Shown one piece after another: positions 50,956-61,856 of a DNA stretch of 64,000 bases. Numbering within the stretch: the stretch's first letter is position 1; every line of letters starts with the position of its first letter. A program made the position numbers and the translations under genes. Under the pieces are notes generated by a model. It was given only the letters and a program-made list of their open reading frames with translations. It was not told where the DNA came from and made no database searches. Origin of the DNA: Populus alba (taxonomy: Eukaryota > Streptophyta > Magnoliopsida > Malpighiales > Salicaceae); contig NC_133294.1 of the NCBI RefSeq assembly GCF_005239225.2, positions 16,939,631-17,003,630 on the forward strand. The letters run 5' to 3'.

Positions 50956-53900
50956 TCAGCGACAGGCAATTTCAGTAATTGTCACCTCATTTAGAGAACA
51001 CTGTCCCTCTTCTACATCTAATGCTATATCAGGATTATTGTCAGATTTTCTAAAGAGGAATGCAGGTTGTTTTGGAGAAGGAATCTCTGTTTCGTTACTC
51101 AACATAAAAACAACTGCCAACATGGATGGTCTGTCTGTGGCATCTTCTTGCACGCACAGTAGACCAATTTGTATGCATTTCGAGGCTTCACGTGGACGAT
51201 ATAACTCGTTCAGTGATGGATCCACTATCTCCAATGCTTTGTCTTGGTTCCATAATTCCCACACCTGTGTTGTTCATATAAATCATTAACATACAAGAAA
51301 TAAGAGCAGACAACATCTAAAATTGTGAACATTAAAATTCAGCCAAGTGCACAATAGGCTATCTTATAACTCACATATCCAATCAAGGTCAAAGGAGTTT
51401 CCAAACACAACATATTCTGTTGAGAAAATCTATTGTTCTTCTTGCCACTCACAATCTCTAGCAACATGACCCCGAAACTGAAAACATCTGATTTTGCGGA
51501 AAAGTTTCCAAACACAACATATTCTGGTGACATATAGCCACTGCATCAGAAAAACAAGAATTTGAAGTTCTAGTATTCCTGGTAATCAATGATAGTACTT
51601 TGTCACTCGGTCTTTGTTTTAGGCAAAGGTACTTACTATGTTCCTACAACTCTCCTTGTCCTATCTTCAGTTTGGTTGCCTTCAAATATTTTTGCTATTC
51701 CAAAATCTGATATTTTTGGGTTCATCTCTGCATCCAATAGAATGTTGCTGCATTTTAAATCCCTATGAATGATTCTCAACCTGGAGTCTTGGTGAAGATA
51801 TAAGATCCCACGAGCTATTCCAACAATAATATCAAAGCGTTTTCGCCAATCCAATAACAATCTTCTGCTTTCATCTGTTGAAACAATTATTTTTCAGACA
51901 GGTATAATTTGACAACTAGTGTAAATCAGGGCAATAAAAACATAAAGAGACTTACGGAAAAGAAACGAGTCCAAGCTTTTGTTTGGCAAGTATTCATAGA
52001 TTAACATTTGTTCTCCATCCTGATTGCAGTAACCTAGAAGTTTCACTAGATTCCTGTGTTGAAGCTTTGCAATTACCATAACTTCATTTTTAAATTCTTC
52101 TGTTCCTTGTCCTGAACTTCTAGATAACCTTTTTATTGCAACCTCCAGTCCATTAGCTAGCAGACCCTAAAATCATGTTACAAAATAATGGTAAAAAAAT
52201 ACCTTTAAGGTGACTCACATGTCAATAACAATCAAGGTTTAAAGTCCATTGGACGGCCAAACACATCCATGATAAATGGAGATGCAAATATTAAGTACTT
52301 CTATATAGAGTGTTCCTAATCTAACCAAAAAATTGGTTATGAAAAGTTTGTGTTTTCCATCCACACAATGACCCTTAAGTTTCACATGGATTAGAAGACT
52401 ATATTCTTAACAACACAAAGAGTTCTAACAATTATTTCAACACTTAATAAATCATTATAGAAGGCATGTATCCTATTAATTAATTTTCTGTCACGTTTAT
52501 ATGCATGCCATATTGAAGTTATCCTAGATGTGTTATTAGAGCAGAGTTTTCTCCATTCATGGCTTGTGAAAATGAGTTTGGATCATTTTTAAGTTCGATA
52601 TCAAAGTCAAACTCTTGAAAATATAGAACATAATCATTAAAAATTGTTGGTCTCCTTGTTCTTAAAGAACTTATTAAATAAGTTTTATTGTGTCGGTTTA
52701 CTTTATCAAAAACTAGTTGCTCTTAAAACTTGAACTAGGTGCCCTTGAATTGATTGGTGTTCAAAATTATCTAAATAATGTTTTTGAAGAATAACCAATT
52801 TTCATTTATCTTTATGCAAATATTGTGTTTCCTCAACTTTTATCCTTTTAGCAAAATCACTCTTATTGAAATTGAGATCCTTAAAAAATTTAACATTTTT
52901 TGCCTTAACTATTCATGTATTATGAGAAGAAAAATAAAATATATATCCTTTAGAGTTCACTATATAACCAATAAAATCTCCACTAGTTGTTCTTGGATCT
53001 AATCTCTACGGTTGAGGATTATTAATCCTTACCTCAATAAGACAACCATATATATTTGTATGATTTAAATTGAGCTTCCATACATTTCATAATTTAAAAG
53101 GTGTCTTAGACACAATTTTAGGATGAAACCCTATTTTAAAATATATGCAATAGTCTTTAATTCTAACACCATAAAGAGAATGGTAAATTAAAAGTACTAA
53201 TTATGTTCCTTACCATGTCTATAATTATCTTTAATTTTAACACCATAAAGATAATAGATGTGGTGTGTTAGACAATGTATATTGTGTAATAATGCCCTCT
53301 CTTTTAAGGCACTTTGCAATTGAATTTGACATTTATCATTTTTCGTGTATCTACCATAATACTCTCTATCTTTATCTGACCTTCCGAACTCTATGATATA
53401 TGTTTTTCTGTACCTCAACGTCATAGGTTTTAAAAGCATCTAGTGCTTGAGCTTTATTAAATAAAAGACAAAGATGCATAAATCTATTAGAATGATCATC
53501 AATGAATGAGGTGAAATATCTTTGATCATTTAGGCATAGAGTATTAAATAGTCCACAAATGTCAATACATATGATTTAAAATTTTTTTGAGCTTCTCATG
53601 GTACCTTTAATGATCTTGTTAGTTTGTTATCTCTTTATGTAATCTACACAAGTATCAAAATCAGTAAAATCAAGAGTGCTTGAAACTTTATCATTCATTA
53701 TTTTTTTATTCTTTCAATGAAGATGTGACCAAATCTTCTATGCTAAAACATAGAGGAATTCTCATCTATTTTGCTCTTTTTAACTATAGAATCAACATAA
53801 ATAGTTAAGCTAAAAAAGAGTCTAGACTAATTTTATATAAATCATTAATTAATGTTCCACAACTAGTAGAAACTTTAGTTTTTAAAACACTAAAAACATT

Positions 53901-56900
53901 TTCATCTAACAAAAATCCATAACAAACATCACAAAATCTAGAAACTAAAATCCGATTTTTAGAAAATGGTAAAACATAGAAGAAATTTTCCAAATCCAAA
54001 ATAAGTTTAGATTTTAAAATTAATCTAAAAGTCTCCATAACTTCAACTTCAAAGCACATATGATTTCTTTAATAGATGTCTTCATTTTTCTTCAGCTTTT
54101 TTAGTGTAATATTTTGAAAAAAAGAAAGGTTTTAATAAAAAATGGCAACAATGCCCTTGAATGAGCATATATTTTGTATAAATGAACGAAAGAGATTTTC
54201 ATAAATGCACAGAACTTGTTAAATATAATAAGAAGAGTAAGACAAAAAAAGAAAGATATTTAAGTGTTTGACTTTATTTTCTTTTAGCTAATTGTCTAGA
54301 CATTTTATTATTATTATTATTATTCTTAGATATTACATTGATGTTTTGTGCACATAGGTATTATTTTCTATATTTATTGGGATATATAAAGTTGGACCAC
54401 CACATGACTTATTAAAAATTCATTCATATAGTTTATTTGCTTATTAAGTATTTTTTTTATGAATGCAATATATTATAATACATGGAAGGAAATATTTGAT
54501 TATATTGGCTAAGTGGGAGAATGATTGAAAAATATTCTTAAATTGACTAAAATATCATATAGATTTTAAATTAAGTGACAATTAAGGCATAGAACTCATT
54601 GAACTCACTTTAGTAGTAGGTCAAGCACATCGATGATAAATGGAGGAGTAAGACTTTAGGTTATTGAACTCTAGTAGGAGGACAAGCATATCCATTATAG
54701 GTGGAGGAGTAAAAATTTAGGTTATCTGTAATCTAGCCAAAAAAATGTTATGAAAAGTCGTGTGTCCGAGAAGATTTTTTTAATATTGACACCACAAAGA
54801 TTTCTAGATAATTATCTCAATATTTAATCAATCATTACACCAGAGGTATGTATCCTATTAATTTTGTACCATGTTTATATGCCTGGCATATTAAAGTTAT
54901 CTTACATATTAAGCATCTAAACTACAATTAAGCAAATTGCAGAAAAAAAAATCTGTATTATTGAGAACACATTTAATTTTTAGCTAGAAAATGAATTGAG
55001 AAACTCTACCTTATAAACCGAGCCAAAACCACCTTGCCCGAGTTCGTTAGCTGGAGAGAAATTGTTTGTGGCCGCCATTATGGTGCTGAGCTTGAAACAT
55101 GCCGATTCAGTAGAATTGCTGTTTACCGGCGGCTCAGTACCTGGTTGTTTAGCTATTCATGAATAAAAAAATGAACTTCTCCTCATAACCACAGCAGAAT
55201 AAATACATGACTAGGGAAGTCATATCCAAATAGAGATTAGAGAGTCCTGTCTTACCTTCTTTTGCCCTCTTCTTGAGCCGCAAATAAGAAGATAGGCTAA
55301 TAAGAAACAACAATAATGCAATTGATGGTGCTAAAATGGCCAGCATCGTTTTTTCCCGAGAACCATTGAGCTTCCTTTTATTACCAGCTGCATGAGAATG
55401 AAAACAATAACGATTAACTCCAGAGGAAAACCAGTCCCTTCTCCTATGGAAACATGGCTGGACATATGGCAAAGGCTGTCCCCTTCGGCACCTAATGAGT
55501 ATCAATATCGTTTCTTTCATGTCGTACATAGCTTATTAACTACATCCTAGAGCACTGGCAAACATTGAAAAGTTGTTATAAATCAAAATATTTGTAATCA
55601 CAATCCTATGAAATTGTTACGGAGAAGAAAAAGGGTACCTAATTCATATGCATCAACACGAACATACAGATCATGACTTTCACTCCTCCTATCATATCTA
55701 ATGTCTACTAATTCCTTGTACCAATTCAAACAACCATCCCCTTTTCCGGGAATCACAATGACTGCGTATGCAGAGCATGAACAATTCCTCTTGCATTCCA
55801 CTTCACAGTCTGCACGACTCTTGCTCATGTCCACCCAAGCTGTAGCTGAAGTGTCCGGAAGAAGTACATTTTCCACCTTCACAAACCCTTCTCCATGATC
55901 GCACACCGAAGATGTAAGTAGCCGCTTCCTGACACAACCACCGGACCAATCTCTCATAGACCATTCTATTGGGTGCTTGGGCTCGAACCCAGGTAAACAG
56001 GCACATCCAAATGTATTATAAGTGGCAAGCTCACACGTACTGTAAGCACCACAGTATCCATAATACTCGCACTGTAACTGAGGGGACTTCCAGTATTCCT
56101 TCCACTGACCATCACTTTCTCGCCATGTTAACATCTTTAGATGTCCTGAATGATCCACTATTAGTCTTACCAGATAATAACCATCAGGAACTGTTAATTC
56201 GCAGTATATTTCGTCTGGATCATTTACAAAAACCATTTTGTATGAGCCCGCCGTCTGACTTCTCCATGGCCAAGGGGGAGATCTACTAATTAGCTTTGTA
56301 CCATTATAGAAAAAATATTGTGGCGAGCCATTTGGGTTGATCCTAACTGAAAAGTCTCCAATTCCAGGGTCATCAGCTGATCTCCACGATGTTAGGAACC
56401 GATCAGTTCCTACTTTTCGATCCAGCCCCAGTTTCATTCCAGGTAGCCCTATGTTAGTAGGATAATCGAAGCTTTGCCATACAATCTTTCTGCTTCTTTT
56501 CCTGACCAATATCAAATTTCCTGAATCCGAGAGTTGAGCTTCACAAGTATCATTTTCTTCCACTGAAACATTTGTAGACCAAACTGGAAGCTTTTGGTCA
56601 TCGTTACTATAGAGAACGAGGTTTCCATATTGGTCTATCAAGAGAAATCCTGAGGAACCAATGATTGGATCGTTCCTGTTTGCAACCCACACCACAGTTT
56701 GTTCTGGTATTTTATGGTACCAAATTCCAAGATATCTATTGGTTGAACTGCCAGGACTGAAAAATCCTAGTGCGAAAATATCTCCTTTGGAGATAAGAAG
56801 GTCACCTTCTTTAATGGTTTGGTTGGTCTTTAAGGATTCTTGGGATGTACAAGATGAGACTTGGAGCAATATAAGAGAAAAAAGCAGGAACAGTTTTTCA

Positions 56901-56908
56901 GCTTCCAT
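50956..56908 (-). CDS. Intact S-domain (G-type lectin) receptor-like Ser/Thr kinase, unit 8
   Basis: The only copy that reads through. Exons: 55639-56908, 55256-55387, 55010-55140, 51956-52166, 51637-51874, 51375-51540, 50956-51264, total 2457 bases, 818 residues. All borders are GT-AG and phases agree. Start ATG 56908 is the one shared by paralogs; an in-frame ATG at 56962 is possible. Residues 1-22 signal peptide ([10 protein letters not shown]), ~25-150 bulb-type lectin ([14 protein letters not shown]), ~160-300 S-locus region, ~300-335 EGF-like (CACLPGFEP), ~340-415 PAN, ~438-459 membrane segment, kinase ~495-770 with GQGGFGSV, K523, HRD with D620, DFG D638 and SDVFSFGV. Exon 6 has a 15-base net insertion that adds five residues (QNMLCLET). 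Intron 3 holds a copia remnant of ~2.7 kb. Expected at the plasma membrane as an SD1-class receptor kinase; ligand unknown. Whether the long intron is spliced is untested. Confidence 0.85.
52187..54906 (-). mobile_element. Ty1/copia remnant inside intron 3 of unit 8
   Basis: Unit 7 intron sequence continues up to about 52183 and resumes at about 54907, so everything between is inserted. The minus strand shows copia pol pieces in element order: GAG-pre-integrase ([21 protein letters not shown], 53805-54059), integrase ([10 protein letters not shown], 53197-53440) and the integrase C-terminal patch ([13 protein letters not shown], about 52940-53030). Direct repeats at about 52230-52535 and 54590-54906 look like its LTRs (shared tgtatcctattaatt and gccatatt.aagttatc). 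The outer ends read TGG...ACA on the plus strand, but I cannot confirm a target-site duplication. Heavily decayed and internally deleted; same transcriptional strand as the host gene. Confidence 0.82.
54302..54327. repeat. ATT microsatellite
   Basis: Seven or eight ATT units in the copia remnant. Confidence 0.85.
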
Positions 56909-57212
56909 GATAAAAAAAAATTGGACCTTGGCTTCCATGGCAAACTGTTTGCTTGCAAACATAAAATTTTTTAATGATAAAAAAAAAAAATTTCTTTCTT
57001 AATGTTTATTTGTTGAAAATAAAAACAATTTTTCCACTAAAAAATACCTTAAAAAGTTTAAAACTACTTTTCAAACAAAATCAATACCATAATAATTATT
57101 TTAATATTTTATATTCATGATAATCAAATTATAAATATTTATTTTATTTTTTAAAATTAAAAATATTCATGAAAAAAATATTATTAACTAAAAAAACTAT
57201 AAATTAAAATAT
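56909..57212 (-). promoter_or_regulatory. Upstream region of unit 8
   Basis: 5' flank of the intact gene. It differs from the flank shared by units 2, 3, 4 and 7 and instead matches the spacer at 25560-25790. Very AT-rich; no promoter motif can be picked with confidence. If this is the working promoter, unit 8 is likely regulated differently from its paralogs. Confidence 0.4.
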
Positions 57213-57520
57213 GTTTTCCAACCTGAATGCAACAGCCTAGAAGCTTCATGAGTTCCTGTGGTGAAGCTTTGCAATTACTGTGACTTTAGTTTTAAATTCT
57301 TCTAGTCCTTGTCCTGAATTTCTTGATAACCTTTCAATGGCTGAGAATGGTGGAGACAAAGTCCCACGACCCAATCCGCATGGATTGACCCAAACTAAAA
57401 GATGATGTAAGCATGATATCATCATTCCACGACATATGTCTAGTTAGTGTCCAATCAGCTTGACACGTTACCAAGTAGTACCAATTAATATTTGAAGGAT
57501 GATTTAAAGATGTACATTGC
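57213..57520 (-). pseudogene. Kinase exon 4 scrap plus shared flank
   Basis: 57213-57345 reads [19 protein letters not shown] and VIAKLHHRN before a frameshift, then LLGCCIQ. It is an exon 4 of another SD1 relative and is followed by the same non-coding flank as at 11.8 and 25.9 kb. Orphan exon. Confidence 0.65.
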
Positions 57521-59129
57521 TATGGGAGAATTAATTTGGGAAGTCAACCTTATCAAAATGAATTTGGCATGGCTTGATGCCTTGAAGAAAGACATTGTAA
57601 TCCCCCGGTAGAAAACTTTACCATGATTAATTGATTAATAAAAATATTGGAAAATTATAAAATCTCGATCAAATTTTATAATGTTAATAAAAATATTAAT
57701 AATTTAAACTAGTAATTAAATGGATTAGTTAAAAAATAAAATGAAACAGGATCGAATCATTAGAAAAGAAATTTTAAAAAGAGATTTTTTCACATTGTGT
57801 TTCAAAAATGGATTAAGAAAAGGCATCCGGTTAATCCAAAAAGTACCCAAACTTCACACAATGATGTTTTGGTGAATATGGATAAGTTTGCTACATAAAT
57901 AGCAAAATTATGCAGAAAATCCTCATTATGGCCAAATGAAAGAGGAGAAGAAGAGAGAGAGAGAGAGAGTTTAGAAGGAAGGAAGAAAGAAAATACCTTG
58001 ATGGCAGAAACTCAAATGACCATATCTTGGTATTCCATTGTTGGATTGAGCTGGTTTTAGGATACTTTAAATATGCTTCTCAACACCCTCTAAACTCTTA
58101 CCATTAGGATCTAAAAGATAAATTTCTGAATAGGAGATATAGCCCTTAAAATGTTTTTTTAAAAAAACCTATTTGTAGGTCAATCATGGTCTTCAACTGT
58201 TTTTCCTTTGTAAACTTGCATTCCTCTTAACAAGTTGAAGAAATACATGTTGGATATGGCAATAAATATCTTGTCTTCAATTATCTCAATTAGTGTTATA
58301 GATCCTTTTAAAAACTATTGGAATTTCTCAGAAGAGTTTCTTAGAGTCTCCAACTATGCACAAAGAGCTCTAGGATTCTTCCCTAACAACAAAGGGCTCA
58401 ACTCTCAAAGCATCTTAGGATGCCTTCATCTCAAATATTCTCGGCTTCAGGGTACCTATTTTATTATAAGTCAAATAAAGCTATTTTTCAGTTGAGCTCA
58501 GATGAAGAACTTGACCTCTTATGTCATTCTTTAACATGGCATAGGCTATCATAAGGTCCCTTAGTTTAGCCTCTACAATAGCCTTCTCATCCATTAGTCT
58601 TTGAAGGGTAGTCTTGTCTGCCATGTGTTTAGCAATGACCTCCCTTACATGGCTTTTCTTAACCATCTAGCACCTCTTAGAATGTGCATATCAAGAAAGT
58701 CTATCAAGGACAAACAATTGTTAGGAACAATAATTATGAACTAAAATAATAAGATCAAATAAGATATTTTCTTACATTAAAGATTAATTTGTCTAGTAAA
58801 GGTCAAGTGGTAATTGTAGCTTTCATCAAACATCATCAGGATGTCTAAAGGGATGGTCAGAACCCTCTCTAGGTATATCGACACCTCTATGCCATTCTCT
58901 CTGAGGCCAGACTTCCTAACTAGAATAATCTCTATGGACTACCTTTCCTCCTTGATCAAAGTTGGGAAAGAGTAGCAGGCTTGACCAAGGACAAGGCTGG
59001 CAAAAACATTCTCTAACCCAAGCTATCCAGCTCTCAGAAAAGAATTATAAATACAAGTCCCTGTAGCTGAAGAGGTTTCTGCAGCTGAAATTGGGGTGGC
59101 TGATCATTAGTGGTACCTCAAAGAGTGGA
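57521..59129. repeat. Duplicated unknown block (partner 26201-27030)
   Basis: 58490-58680 and 58790-59100 match the 26.4-27.0 kb block; 57800-58480 has extra sequence here. Includes a (GA)n run at about 57953-57970. On the minus strand 58481-58666 is a 61-residue open frame (MVKKSHVREVIAKHMADK start, charged, Leu/Ala-rich, likely helical) whose equivalent near 26.5 kb is also partly open. I do not recognise it; it may be a remnant of a transposon structural protein. Confidence 0.5.
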
Positions 59130-59350
59130 GAAGATAAAATGGCTCTCACGAAAAGGAATTGTGACCGTTCTTGTTCCAACTGTGGGTTCAACATGGCTGC
59201 TCGTTAGCATTTTTGTGGCTCAAAAACAGGGGAGAAAAAGGTAAGACAAAGCAAGCATCATAACATAATGTAGATCGAGTAAATATCCATAAAAGAATAG
59301 CTGACGAACACCACCCATATAGCATTACATATGATGATGCTGTTAGATCG
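59130..59350 (+). pseudogene. Plus-strand RLK scrap: TM exon
   Basis: Fourth copy of the TM-exon relic (ccaactgtgggttcaacatg, then aggggagaaaaaggtaagac). Shares the following gatgatgctgttag stretch with the copies at 2.2, 27.2 and 37.4 kb. Confidence 0.65.
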
Positions 59351-59574
59351 AGTGGAGAAAAGCTTGATCTGCGGACTGTCTTGAGGAAAGGCGTTCACAA
59401 ATGTTTTCCCATCATGGAAATTGCTACTAATTAAGATACTTGGATGGAAAACGAGCCTTGAAAACAACAAATCTTAGCCCTCCAAACTACCATCATAAAT
59501 ATTATATAAATAAAATTCTAAAAGAAAAGGACTAATTATATGAAAGCTAGTACAGTTCTAGCTCCTGCATCAAA

Positions 59575-59715
59575 AGGAATGCAGGTTGTTTAGGAGAAGG
59601 AATTGTTGTTTCACTACTTGACATAAGAACAAGAGACCGACTTGTATGCATTTCAAGGCTTTTAGGGGAAAATATAACTCCTCCAGTGATGTATCAACTA
59701 TCTCCAATGCATCGT
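59575..59715 (-). pseudogene. RLK last-exon scrap
   Basis: A diverged piece of kinase exon 7 on the minus strand (reverse coding of LEIVDTSL...CIQVGLL-type and the PKQPAF region), more different from units 2-8 than they are from each other. Isolated. Confidence 0.6.
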
Positions 59716-59762
59716 CAGAAATCATTGTTATTTAACTTTTCATTGCATTGGATTGTTCGTGC

Positions 59763-60231
59763 CACTACCAGAAAATCAGCGAAAACCATCGGAATTACCG
59801 ACATAATTTTTTTTTCGGTAATTTTTTTTGACGGATATAATTCTATCTCTAATTTTTTCTACATATACCGAAAGACCTTCTGCGTCGGTAATTATTATCG
59901 ACGGCATAGAATCCATTGGCAATGTAGTCGGTATATATCGACGGACATATTCCATCGGTATATACCGACCGTATTTCCGATAGAATATATAGATTTTTGA
60001 AAAGTTGCAATGATGTGATGACATGGATTTTTTTCAGACGATTTTACCGATGGAATGACCGAGGTATTCAAACCGGGATCTTCGTACAGTGACGTGGCAC
60101 AATAACCGGTGGACTTACCGATCCTGTATCCATTGGTCTAACGAACTTTAGAGTTTGAATGCTCAGAATTGATTGCGAGCATCTAACGGTCAAAGCACTA
60201 CTAGTCGTTCGCAAGTTCTCAGTTGTAGTGT
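59763..60231. mobile_element. CACTA-like small non-autonomous element
   Basis: Begins CACTACCAGAAAATC at 59763, close to the CACTACAAGAAAA end typical of plant CACTA transposons. It is followed by many short subterminal repeats of the type ccgacgga, tcggtaat and cggtatatacc in both orientations, and ends CTCAGTTGTAGTG at 60231. Length about 470 bp and no transposase. The 3-bp flanks (tgc and tta) do not match, so the right end is uncertain. Confidence 0.55.
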
Positions 60232-60500
60232 TAGAGAATTCGTATACTCTGTTTCTATTGGGCCCATTGAACAATCATGCCTCCAACCACATTTGTATTG
60301 ATATCCGGAATGATCGAATGATCATCCCCATAATATATATCCTAAAAAGAAAAAATAAATTCATCAAATTCAAAAAAATAATAACTTAAGAAAATAACAA
60401 TAAATATGTGAAAAATGAACAAAAACATGAGGGAAAAAAAACTTTGCAAGCTGCTAAAAAATCAACCAAAAAGGCAACGCTGCATGTATCCAAGTATTAT

Positions 60501-60600
60501 AGAATATGATTCTAATATAGGATGCTGTAATCATTATAGTTACTTATGTATCTATCAGAATAAGATTCTAATATAGGATGTTGTAATCATTACAGTTACT
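60501..60600. repeat. 44-bp direct repeat in the copia LTR
   Basis: Two copies (60501-60544 and 60557-60600, period 56), sharing gattctaatataggatg and ending agttact, just upstream of the TATA box. Possible U3 enhancer repeat. Confidence 0.75.
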
Positions 60601-60670
60601 GTAGTGTTCTGCTGCCCTATATAAATAGGTTGGCTAAGACACAACCCAACACATTCCATTATTCTCAACT

Positions 60671-60683
60671 TGGTATCAGAGCC
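60671..60683 (+). other. Primer binding site (initiator Met tRNA)
   Basis: tggtatcagagcc, the standard copia primer binding site, three bases after the LTR end near 60667. Confidence 0.85.
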
Positions 60684-61337
60684 ACAAAACCCTAAAATAA
60701 ATTAACCTACTTTTCTCACAGCCTCCCTTCTTCAATGGAACAACCACCACATACATCTTCAAATTTTGCAGCACCAACAGTCCAGCTTTCTTCTTCTCCG
60801 ACAGTGCAACCCTCTTTTCTTGCAGCGCCTCCTCTGCTGCGTCACCTCCTGGATTCTCCTCTGCCATGGCTGGTGAACGCCTCTTCTTGCAGCCCACGTC
60901 TACTGCCTCTGCTGCCTCTACTGGCGCAAGCATTATCTCCCTTTCTCACACTCATCAAGTCATCTCCCTCAAATTAACAAACACCAATTATTTATATTAG
61001 CGTATGCAAATGTTGCTTATCTTCTAGGCAAGGAGTTTTTGGTTTTGTTGATGGCTCCAACACATGTCCATCAACACATGTTCTTGCCCATGATGGTATC
61101 TCTCTTCAGGTAAATCCGCTTTTTCAAACTTGGAAACAACAGGACCAACTCATTCTAAGTGCTCTTCTTTCCTCCCTATCTATGGAAGTTTTGCATCTTG
61201 TTGTTGGCTGTCAAAGTTCTTGTTCAGCTTGGGGCACTCTTGAGCGAGCTCTCGCTTCCACTTCCAACTCTCGTATTATGCAACTTCACGGCTCTCTTCA
61301 GGATCTTTAACAGGGTGATGAATCAGTAACTCAATTT

Positions 61338-61856
61338 ATGCAAAAAGCGAAGGCCTTATTTGATGAATTGGTCGCTGCTGGTCGGCCAGTTTCGCTTGAA
61401 GATTTCAATTTATATGTGTTTCGTGGTCTTCGAGGAGAGTTTAAAGACTTAGTTACCAGTCTTATTACCAATGCTGAACCTTTATCATATGCAGATCTTC
61501 ACAGCCATCTCCTCACACATGAATTTCTTCACAAATCTTCTGCTGCTATACATGCTCCTCTACTGCCCACACCCAGCATTCCATCTTCTGCTCTTGTTGC
61601 GCAGCGCCAGACTTTTGGCAATTCTGGCCGTATCAGGGGCTGCTTCAACGGTGGCTGGCGTCCCAACCAGTCCAACAACAGAGGCAACCAATTTGCTGGC
61701 TCCAGACCTGATCATCGCAGCTTCCAAAACTCCTCCTTCAGTGACAATAGGCAGGGCTCTTGGCAGTGCAATAGGGGGCAGAATCCACACTGCCAACTGT
61801 GTCAGAATTTTGGCCATACAGCTCCCCATTGCCCTCTCCTTAACTGGTTCTGTTGA
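61338..61856 (+). pseudogene. copia gag with zinc knuckle
   Basis: 172 residues of the nucleocapsid-type polyprotein: an alpha-helical GAG core (LFDELVAAG, FRGLRGEFKDLV), a Gly/Asn/Arg-rich stretch, and one CCHC zinc knuckle, CQLCQNFGHTAPHC, near residue 155. It is open, but the N-terminal part at 60735-60977 is in another frame, with stops between. Confidence 0.85.
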
